A DNA stretch of 8,446 nucleotides from an uncultured Collinsella sp. (lineage in GTDB: Bacteria; Actinomycetota; Coriobacteriia; Coriobacteriales; Coriobacteriaceae), in contig USLT01000023.1 of the NCBI GenBank assembly GCA_900555585.1, forward strand, positions 1 through 8,446. The letters are read 5' to 3'. Under the pieces are notes generated by a model. It was not told the DNA's origin and searched no databases. It saw only the letters and a program-made list of their open reading frames with translations. A program made the translations under genes and the position numbers. This document shows positions 1 through 5,677 of this stretch, piece by piece (within the stretch, counting starts at the first letter, position 1; each line of letters opens with the position of its first letter).

Positions 1-2
1 TC

Positions 3-632
3 CGCGCACGCCTCGTCGCCACCCAAGCGAATGTACTCGCGGATGATGCCGGGACCCGCGGCGATGGGCTCGAGGTGCGCGGTGCCGCCGCAGGGGCAGT
101 CGACCCCGGCGGCCGCGGGGCAGCAGACATGGCCGATGTGGCCGGCCTCGTCGTGCGCACCGAGCATGATGCGCCCGTGCTCGACGAACGCGCCGCCGAT
201 ACCGGTGCCGACAGCGACGACCAGACAGCTCGACGCATCGCGCCCGCCGCCGTGGCGCGCCTCGCCGAGCGCATGGGCATGCACGTCGTTGAGGACGCGA
301 CAGGGCAGCCCGGTCGCCCGGGCGATCTCGGACCCGAGGGCGGTGCCGCCCCAGCCGGGCATGAGCTCGTTGGCGAAAGTGATGTCGCCCGTACGGGGAT
401 CGACGACGCCCGCGCTCGAGACGCCTACGCCCGAGGGCTCGGCCCCGCAGCGCTCGACGGCAGCCTTGACCTGCTCGATGACGGTAGCGAGGACGTGCTC
501 GCCGCCGCGGGCGGCATCAGTCGGGACCTTGGCGACCGAAGTCACCCGCGGAGCGCCGTCACCCAGGGTGACGATACCGCAGGCGATCTTCGTGCCGCCG
601 ATATCGACGGAAACGATCGTTTTGGTATCCAT
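3..632 (-). CDS. nanK: ROK-family sugar kinase, probable N-acetylmannosamine kinase (3' end cut by window edge)
   Basis: A partial gene of 210 codons that runs off the left edge. ROK kinases phosphorylate sugars with ATP in the cytoplasm. The N-terminal phosphate-binding motif DIGGTK is at residues 10-15. The catalytic Asp is probably D116, in LNDVHAHALGEA (114-125). A glycine-rich VGTGIGGAF lies at 141-149. The zinc/sugar segment is AGHIGH (163-168), then CPCGGTAHLE (179-188). The AGHIGH form resembles E. coli NanK more than ROK glucokinases, which usually read AGEIGH. In the usual CxCGxxGCxE zinc motif the last Cys is His here. The start is the ATG at 632, 16 bp after the lyase stop, with a modest AGGGGG ribosome site at 637-642. 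The adjacent NanA-superfamily lyase supports ManNAc as substrate, but glucokinase or another ROK kinase remains possible. Family confidence is high; specificity is moderate. Confidence 0.85.
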   Translation of the reverse strand, partial: MDTKTIVSVDIGGTKIACGIVTLGDGAPRVTSVAKVPTDAARGGEHVLATVIEQVKAAVERCGAEPSGVGVSSAGVVDPRTGDITFANELMPGWGGTALGSEIARATGLPCRVLNDVHAHALGEARHGGGRDASSCLVVAVGTGIGGAFVEHGRIMLGAHDEAGHIGHVCCPAAAGVDCPCGGTAHLEPIAAGPGIIREYIRLGGDEACA

Positions 633-648
633 GGGACCCCCTGGAACC

Positions 649-1569
649 CTAGAGAAGACCGTTGTCGACGAGGACCTTGCGGATGGCCTCGACGTTGTCG
701 CCCTCGAGCGCCTTGACGGGACGGGGCATGGTCGGGCTGTCGAAGACGCCCATGAGGTGCATGGCGGTCTTGAACGCACCGACGCCGCCGGCGTAGCCCT
801 GGACGCCCGTGGTGACGTCCCAGATGTGGCTGATCTCATTCAGGCGGTCCTGCTCGGCCTTGACGGTCGCCCAGTCGCCGGCCTGCGCCGCCTTCCACAT
901 GCGGACGTAGCCCTCGGGCTCGACGTTGGCGAGGCCCGGGACGGAGCCGTCGGCGCCGCCGAGGTACGCGCCGTCGACGACGACCTCGTGACCGGTCAGC
1001 AGGGTCAGCGGATGACCGAGCTTCTCGTTCTCCTGAACGAGGTAGCGGAAGGAGACGTCATCGCCGGAGGAATCCTTGACGCCGGCGAGCACGCCCTCGG
1101 CGCCGAGCTTGGCGAGGAGCTTCCAGGGAAGCTTGGTGTGGACGCACACGGGGATGTCGTAAGCGAAGATCGGCAGGTCGAGCTCGGCATGGAGGATGCG
1201 GAAGTGCTCCTCGACCTCGGCCATGCCGCCGAGGGCGTAGAAGGGGGCGGTGGCGACGAGGACGTCGGCGCCGAGCTCCTGGGCGACGCGGCCGTGCTCG
1301 AGCACGCGCTCGGTCTCGGTGTCGATGATGCCGACCATGACCGGAACGCGGTGGTCGACGATGCGGACGGCCTCGGAGATGATCTGGCGACGGCGCTCAT
1401 CGGTGGAGAAGACGACCTCGCCGGAAGAGCCGAGGAAGAACAGGCCGTCGACGCCGGCATCGATCATGCGGTTGATGCTGCGCTCGAAGGAGACGACGTC
1501 GAGCTGGTGATCAGGGGTGTCGGGGACGACGACGGGCGGGTAGACGCCGGCGAACTTCTGCGTGGTCAT
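649..1569 (-). CDS. DapA/NanA-superfamily lyase or aldolase, candidate N-acetylneuraminate lyase
   Basis: A complete 306-residue class I aldolase of the dihydrodipicolinate synthase / N-acetylneuraminate lyase superfamily, the usual length for an (alpha/beta)8 barrel. Hallmarks are the carboxylate-binding GSSGE (47-51), APFY (108-111), Tyr137 in YDIP and the Schiff-base Lys165 in GVKDSSGD. The Tyr and Lys have the same numbering as E. coli NanA. Such enzymes cleave or condense pyruvate with an aldehyde; NanA splits sialic acid into ManNAc and pyruvate. Two differences from NanA stand out: YDIP instead of YNIP, and TGHEV where E. coli NanA has NGYDE, whose acidic residues help bind the sugar. 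The substrate could therefore be another 2-keto-3-deoxy sugar acid. It follows an Opp-type importer and precedes a ROK kinase by 16 bp. The start ATG at 1569 has a strong AAGGAG at 1576-1581, 6 nt upstream, lying within a small hairpin. Confidence 0.88.
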   Translation of the reverse strand: MTTQKFAGVYPPVVVPDTPDHQLDVVSFERSINRMIDAGVDGLFFLGSSGEVVFSTDERRRQIISEAVRIVDHRVPVMVGIIDTETERVLEHGRVAQELGADVLVATAPFYALGGMAEVEEHFRILHAELDLPIFAYDIPVCVHTKLPWKLLAKLGAEGVLAGVKDSSGDDVSFRYLVQENEKLGHPLTLLTGHEVVVDGAYLGGADGSVPGLANVEPEGYVRMWKAAQAGDWATVKAEQDRLNEISHIWDVTTGVQGYAGGVGAFKTAMHLMGVFDSPTMPRPVKALEGDNVEAIRKVLVDNGLL

Positions 1570-1587
1570 ATAAGACTCCTTAGTCTT
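1570..1587 (-). promoter_or_regulatory. Shine-Dalgarno hairpin in front of the lyase gene
   Basis: Read on the minus strand, AAGACT-AAGG-AGTCTT forms a perfect 6-bp inverted repeat at 1572-1587. The lyase Shine-Dalgarno AAGGAG (1576-1581) occupies the loop and the first two stem bases. Spacing to the ATG is 6 nt. The stem is short and rich in A-U, so it could at most tune translation. Regulation by this hairpin is inference. Confidence 0.5.
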
Positions 1588-1589
1588 CG

Positions 1590-1617
1590 CGCCCTCCCAT
1601 CGTCTGATAGGAGGGCG
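1590..1617 (-). promoter_or_regulatory. 12-bp leader hairpin upstream of the lyase gene
   Basis: Minus-strand RNA folds CGCCCTCCTATC (1606-1617) onto GATGGGAGGGCG (1590-1601) with the tetraloop AGAC. Eleven pairs are Watson-Crick and one is a G-U wobble, which would be an A-C mismatch in a plus-strand RNA. No T-run follows, so it is not a plain terminator. It sits 2 nt before the Shine-Dalgarno hairpin and may act in mRNA stability or translation of the lyase. The function is not shown by sequence. Confidence 0.6.
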
Positions 1618-1633
1618 ATTGTGGTAACCGAGA

Positions 1634-1652
1634 CATGATACCAGCGATCATG
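1634..1652. promoter_or_regulatory. Candidate operator dyad overlapping an extended -10 promoter element
   Basis: The 19-bp site contains CATGAT and ATCATG separated by 7 bp, a perfect 6-bp inverted repeat. On the minus strand it overlaps TGGTATCAT (1635-1643), which fits an extended -10 (TGN followed by five of six TATAAT bases). It lies just after the terminator-like hairpin, so it could give the lyase and kinase their own regulated transcript. No convincing -35 element is visible. This is tentative and could arise by chance. Confidence 0.3.
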
Positions 1653-1654
1653 CC

Positions 1655-1694
1655 AAAAGGCGCGCGCCCAGCGCCATCGGGCCAGGCACGCGCC
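1655..1694 (-). terminator. Intrinsic terminator or attenuator between the transporter ATPase and the lyase
   Basis: On the minus strand, GGCGCGTGCCTGGC (1681-1694) pairs with GCTGGGCGCGCGCC (1659-1672) around an 8-nt loop, and TTTT follows at once (1655-1658). All 14 positions pair, three of them as G-U wobbles that would be A-C mismatches on the other strand. It begins 15 bp after the ATPase stop codon. The U-run is short, so partial termination, lowering expression of lyase and kinase relative to transporter, is more likely than a full stop. Confidence 0.65.
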
Positions 1695-1709
1695 TCGAGC
1701 TTGCGGATG

Positions 1710-2534
1710 CTACTCGCCGATCTTGGGATGGAGCAGCGACGGGGCGGCACCGAGCAGCAACTTGGTGTAGGCATCCTGGGGATTCTCGAACACCTGCTTG
1801 GCGGGACCCTGCTCCATGATCTGGCCATGGTTCATGACGATGATCTTGTCCGAGATGTAACGGACGGTCTGGATGTCATGGCTAATGAACATCATGGAGA
1901 GGCCGAGGTCCTTCTTGAGGTCGGTCAAGAGGTTCAGGATCTGGGCGCGGACGGAGACGTCGAGCGCGGAGGTCGGCTCGTCGGCGATGATCGCGGAGGG
2001 GTTCAGCGACATGGCGCGCGCGATGGCGACGCGCTGGCGCTGACCGCCGGACAGCTGGCCGGGCAGGGCGCGTAGGGCGCTCTTGGGCAGGCCGACCAGA
2101 CCGATGAGCTCGTTGATGCGCTTCTCGCGCTCGGAGGGGCTGTCGATCTGGTGGACCAGCAGCGGATCGAGCAGCTGGTCGTGCACGATCATGCGGGGAT
2201 TGAGCGCCGTGGCGGGGTCCTGGAAGACGACGGAGACGACGCGTCCCATCTTCTTGCGCAGGTCGGAGGTGCGCTTGGTAACGTCCTCGCCCTTGAAGTA
2301 GACCTTGCCGGACGTAGGGCTCTGCAGGCCGCACATGACGTTTGCCGTAGTGGACTTGCCGCAGCCGGACTCGCCGACGATGCCGATGGTCTCACCGGGC
2401 ATGAGCTTGATGGACACATGGTTGACGGCGTGCACCAGGTTGGGATGCAGCAGCGAGCCCGTACGGGTCTTGAACGTCACGGAGATGTCATCAAGGAAGA
2501 TGATGGGCTGCTTCTCGGTGGATGCGTTGCTCAT
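1710..2534 (-). CDS. Opp/Dpp-type ABC transporter ATP-binding protein (DppF/OppF-like)
   Basis: A cytoplasmic ATPase of 274 residues, the second of the two nucleotide-binding domains that power a peptide/nickel-type importer. Walker A is GESGCGKST (54-62), the Q-loop Gln is Q105 in VFQDP, the ABC signature is LSGGQ (161-165), Walker B is AIIADEP with D185 and E186, and the switch His is H219. All catalytic elements are intact. The length is at the short end for the family, ending soon after the NPQDAYTKLLL segment. Its ATG directly follows the TAG of the permease-ATPase fusion gene, with the ribosome site GGAGGTG inside the final codons of that gene, so the two are probably translationally coupled. 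In bifidobacterial sialic-acid clusters the equivalent gene is called nanF. The substrate cannot be read from the ATPase itself. Confidence 0.95.
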   Translation of the reverse strand: MSNASTEKQPIIFLDDISVTFKTRTGSLLHPNLVHAVNHVSIKLMPGETIGIVGESGCGKSTTANVMCGLQSPTSGKVYFKGEDVTKRTSDLRKKMGRVVSVVFQDPATALNPRMIVHDQLLDPLLVHQIDSPSEREKRINELIGLVGLPKSALRALPGQLSGGQRQRVAIARAMSLNPSAIIADEPTSALDVSVRAQILNLLTDLKKDLGLSMMFISHDIQTVRYISDKIIVMNHGQIMEQGPAKQVFENPQDAYTKLLLGAAPSLLHPKIGE

Positions 2535-2547
2535 CTAGTTCACCTCC
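2535..2547 (-). promoter_or_regulatory. Ribosome binding site overlapping the previous gene's stop (coupled start)
   Basis: The minus strand reads GGAGGTGAACTAGATG: a strong Shine-Dalgarno (2541-2547) inside the last codons of the fusion gene, then its TAG stop and immediately the ATG of the ATPase. There are no bases between stop and start. This layout favours re-initiation by the same ribosome and equal amounts of the two proteins. Confidence 0.8.
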
Positions 2548-4586
2548 GTTGCGGTAGCGGTCTTGACGGTCTCGAGGTACGGCGTGAGGCCGTTCTCCTT
2601 GAGGTACTCGTCCGGGAGCTCGGAGAAGCGATGGTACTTGCCGGGCACGGACTTGATGATCGGATGGACGTCGAGGCCCAGGGTCGGGTGGCTCGAACGA
2701 GGCGCGAAGCGGTCGCCCTTCGGGAAGTCCTCGGGCGAGGGAACCGAGCCGGGGACCTGGTGCAGACGGGTGCCGTCCTTGGCGCCCTCCTCGATGGAGA
2801 GGACGGAGCCGAGCAGGCCGCGCGTGTACTCGTGGATCGGGTTGGTGAGAAGCTCGACCGTGGGAGCCTGCTCGATGACCTGGCCGGCGTACATGACGGT
2901 GATCTCGGAGCCGACCTCGGCGACGAGCGCCAGGTCATGGGAGACGAAGATCATCGCGAAGCCAAGCTTGGCCTGGAGGTCGTTCAGGAGCTTGATGACC
3001 TGCTTCTGGACGGTGACGTCCAGAGCGGTCGTGGGCTCGTCGCAGATGATGAGCTTGGGGTCGCGGGTGAGCGCCATAGCGATCAGGACGCGCTGGCGCT
3101 GGCCGCCGGAGAGCTCGTGCGGATAGCTCTCGAGGGTGCGCTGGGGATCCAGGCCGACGAGCTCGAGGAGCTCCTCGGCGCTACGGGTACCGCCGCGGCT
3201 GGTGAGCTGCTTCATCTGCGTGGAGATCAGCATCGACGGGTTGAGCGAGGACAGGGCGTCCTGGTAGACCATCGCGATCTCGTGGCCGAGAAGCTGGCGA
3301 TGCTCGTCCTTGGTGAGCTTGAGGAGGTCCTTGCCGTCGAAGATGACCTCGCCGGTGATCTGCTCGCCCGGATCGGTGAGGCCCATGATCACCTTGGTGG
3401 TGATGGACTTGCCGCAGCCGGACTCGCCGACCAGGGCCATGCACTGGCCGGGACGGACCTCGAAGGACACGCCGTCGACGACCTTGACATCGCCGTGGGA
3501 CTCGAAGCTGATGGAAAGGTCCTTGACCTTGAGCAGGGGCTCGACGGAGAGGTCGGGCACGTGGCGATCGGTGCGGCGCAGCTCGACCTCGCGCAGGGCG
3601 GCGAGGCGACGGTTGAGGGACTCGGCCTGCTCCTTGTAGGCGAGGACCGGGTTGTTGACGAGGATGTCGTCAGCACGGTTGGACTCGGCGTCGTTGGACT
3701 TGACCGGGGCGCCGGGCTTCGCGGCCATGGCGTCGGTCAGGCCCTCGGAGAGGATATTCAGCGCGAGGCAGGTGACCATGATGGCGATGCCCGGGAAGAG
3801 GGCCTGCCACCAACGACCGGCGAGCACGCCGCCGCGAGCGTCGGCGAGGATGTTGCCCCACGTGGCCGTGGGCTCGGTGATGCCGGCGCCGATGAAGGTC
3901 AGGGACGCCTCGAAGATGATGGCGTCGGCGACGAGGGTCACCGTGAAGACCATGATGGGCGCGATGCAGTTACGCAGAACGTGCTTGACGAGGATCCAGG
4001 GTGCCTGGGCGCCGGAGACGATGACCGCGCGGACGTAGTCCTCTCCGTACTCGGACACGATGTTCGCTCGAACGATGCGGGCGATCTGCGGCGTGTACAT
4101 GAAGCCGATAGAGAAGATGATCGCCGGGACGGAGTTGCCGAGGATCAGGACCAGGACGGCCGCGAGGGCGATGCCGGGGACGGACATGATGATGTCGAGC
4201 ACGCGCATGATGACCTCGGAGACCGCCTTGCGGGAGACGGCGGCGACGGCGCCGACGATCGAGCCGCAGACGAGGGCGAACAGGGTCGCGCCGAAGCCGA
4301 TGACCAGCGAGTAGCGGCCACCGTAGAGCATGCGGGACAAAATGTCGCGGCCCTTGTCGTCCGTACCGAAGAGGAATCCGTTGCCGGGCGCCTGGCGCGC
4401 GGTGAAGATCTCCAGCGGGTCATGCGGAGCGAGCACGGGGGCGAGGATGGCGGTGAGCGCCACCAGCACGAGGAGGATGAGCGAGATCTTGCTGCCGAGC
4501 TTCATGTTCTTGAAGCCGCCGAACTTCAGACCCTTGGATGCGGCGTCCTCGAGGCGCTCGGTTTGTTCTTCGCGAATCTTAACCAT
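2535..4586 (-). CDS. Fused ABC transporter permease (DppC-like) plus ATP-binding domain (DppD-like)
   Basis: A 683-residue protein combining two subunits of an Opp/Dpp-type importer. Residues 1-290 are a DppC-like permease: a cytoplasmic N-tail, a first membrane segment near 33-53, the family's FGTDDKGRDILSR (73-85) and the EAA coupling loop near 179-206. A charged linker (about 291-350) leads to a complete ATPase: Walker A GESGCGKS (387-394), Q442, LSGGQ (492-496), Walker B with D516 and E517, and H550. The C-terminal oligopeptide-type extension VPGSVPSPEDFPKGDRFAPR (611-630) lacks the cysteines often found there (GDRF in place of GCRF). No stop or shift separates the halves and both keep their key motifs, so it looks like a true fusion. 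Similar fusions occur in actinobacterial peptide-type transporters. It should pair with the separate permease upstream and the separate ATPase downstream. Confidence 0.93.
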   Translation of the reverse strand: MVKIREEQTERLEDAASKGLKFGGFKNMKLGSKISLILLVLVALTAILAPVLAPHDPLEIFTARQAPGNGFLFGTDDKGRDILSRMLYGGRYSLVIGFGATLFALVCGSIVGAVAAVSRKAVSEVIMRVLDIIMSVPGIALAAVLVLILGNSVPAIIFSIGFMYTPQIARIVRANIVSEYGEDYVRAVIVSGAQAPWILVKHVLRNCIAPIMVFTVTLVADAIIFEASLTFIGAGITEPTATWGNILADARGGVLAGRWWQALFPGIAIMVTCLALNILSEGLTDAMAAKPGAPVKSNDAESNRADDILVNNPVLAYKEQAESLNRRLAALREVELRRTDRHVPDLSVEPLLKVKDLSISFESHGDVKVVDGVSFEVRPGQCMALVGESGCGKSITTKVIMGLTDPGEQITGEVIFDGKDLLKLTKDEHRQLLGHEIAMVYQDALSSLNPSMLISTQMKQLTSRGGTRSAEELLELVGLDPQRTLESYPHELSGGQRQRVLIAMALTRDPKLIICDEPTTALDVTVQKQVIKLLNDLQAKLGFAMIFVSHDLALVAEVGSEITVMYAGQVIEQAPTVELLTNPIHEYTRGLLGSVLSIEEGAKDGTRLHQVPGSVPSPEDFPKGDRFAPRSSHPTLGLDVHPIIKSVPGKYHRFSELPDEYLKENGLTPYLETVKTATATEVN

Positions 4587-4589
4587 GGC

Positions 4590-5549
4590 CTACACCGTCC
4601 TAATGCGCGGGTTGATGAGCAGATACAGCATATCGACAATGATGTTGATGATGACGAATGCGAGCGCGACGACGATGACGACGCCCTGGACGAGCATGGT
4701 CTCGCCGCCGGTGATGCCGGCGAGGATCGCCGTGCCCATGCCGGGCAGGTTGAAGATGACCTCGATGACGACGGCGCCGCCCATGAGGTAGCCGATCTTC
4801 AGGCCGAGCGTGGTCACGGGGGTGATCAGCGCGTTGCGCAGCACGTTGCGCGCGATGACGACGAACTCGGGAAGGCCGCCGCCGCGTGCGGTGCGGACGT
4901 AGTCCTTATCGAGCTCCTCGACCATGGCGGTACGCACGATACGGGTCATCTGGCCGGTCAGCGGGAACGCCAGCGCGATGGCGGGCATGAGCATGCGGGC
5001 CATGTAGCCGCCGGGGTTCACGGTGAAGTGGGGCAGCGGACCCGACGCGGGCAGCAGGTGCAGGTACGAGGAGAACACCAAGATCATCAGGACGGCGAGC
5101 CAGAAGGACGGCGTCGCGATGCCCGCGATCGAGAACACGCGGATCAGCTGGTCGGGCCACTTGTCTCGATAGAGCGCGGCGATGACGCCGAGCACGAACG
5201 AGACCACGGCTCCGATGATGAGTCCGATGAACGTGAGCTGCATCGTGACGGGAAGCGCCGTGGCGATACGGGACGCGACGGAGGTGCGGGACGCTCCGTA
5301 GGTGCCGAGGTCTCCATGAAGCAGGCCGCCGATGTAGTTGACATAGCGCTCGGGCAGCGGGTCGTTCAGGCCCTGCTCCTCCATATACTGCTCGATCGCC
5401 TCCTGCGAGGCGCCCTCTCCCAGGGCGTTGCGCGCGGGAATACTCGGGTCGGTGAACGACATGAGGCCGAACACCAGCAGCGTGACGCCGAGTGCCATGA
5501 TGGGCAGTGCAACGAGTCGCCTACCGATTAGGCGCAATAGATTGTTCAC
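4590..5549 (-). CDS. Opp/Dpp-type ABC transporter permease (DppB-like)
   Basis: A 319-residue inner-membrane permease of the BPD_transp_1 family with the expected six membrane segments: one near 11-31, a long periplasmic loop (about 35-98), then segments near 100-126, 138-163, 186-205, 245-265 and 286-310. The EAA coupling loop is at about 211-240 (LDKDYVRTARGGG and onward), and VIFNLPGMG at 264-272 is typical of DppB. The start is GTG at 5547-5549, preceded by a purine-rich stretch (5553-5571) with a run of seven G, serving as the ribosome site. The stop lies 3 bp before the ATG of the fused permease-ATPase, so these are one transcriptional unit. It forms the transmembrane channel with the fused DppC-like half. 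Specificity is set mainly by the binding protein. Confidence 0.95.
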   Translation of the reverse strand: MNNLLRLIGRRLVALPIMALGVTLLVFGLMSFTDPSIPARNALGEGASQEAIEQYMEEQGLNDPLPERYVNYIGGLLHGDLGTYGASRTSVASRIATALPVTMQLTFIGLIIGAVVSFVLGVIAALYRDKWPDQLIRVFSIAGIATPSFWLAVLMILVFSSYLHLLPASGPLPHFTVNPGGYMARMLMPAIALAFPLTGQMTRIVRTAMVEELDKDYVRTARGGGLPEFVVIARNVLRNALITPVTTLGLKIGYLMGGAVVIEVIFNLPGMGTAILAGITGGETMLVQGVVIVVALAFVIINIIVDMLYLLINPRIRTV

Positions 5550-5591
5550 TGCTCCCCCCCTCTCTCTCCTTATATTGCAATCTAAATGAGT

Positions 5592-5633
5592 AATGGAGGG
5601 CCCAGGTAGACCGAGTCACCCGAGCCCCCCATT
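5592..5633 (-). promoter_or_regulatory. Long intercistronic hairpin between the binding-protein and permease genes
   Basis: In minus-strand RNA, AATGGGGGGCTCGGGT (5618-5633) pairs along all 16 positions with ACCTGGGCCCTCCATT (5592-5607), and GAC/GTC adds a 3-bp inner stem. Three pairs are G-U wobbles, which become A-C mismatches in plus-strand RNA. No T-run follows, so it is more like a processing, stability or leaky-attenuation element. Such elements often leave binding-protein mRNA more abundant than permease mRNA. A second small inverted repeat (TGCGC/GCGCA, 5649-5663) lies between it and the binding-protein stop. Confidence 0.75.
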
Positions 5634-5677
5634 TCACTTACGTTGTCTTGCGCAGCAAGCGCATGAGCTACCGGAAC

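Noticed and set aside
31..1638. A plus-strand open frame of 535 codons over the kinase and lyase genes
   Set aside because: Same antisense effect of extreme third-position G/C bias; the minus-strand proteins explain the DNA fully.
2151..5531. A plus-strand open frame of 1126 codons opposite the three transporter genes
   Set aside because: It is antisense to three genes with complete family motifs. Its composition (rich in D, G, E, A, R, L) is what a G/C-biased third codon position yields on the other strand, and it has no recognisable domain.
5553..5571. GA-rich tract with a run of seven G as a special regulatory or slippage element
   Set aside because: It is just upstream of the GTG start of the permease and is best explained as its ribosome binding region.
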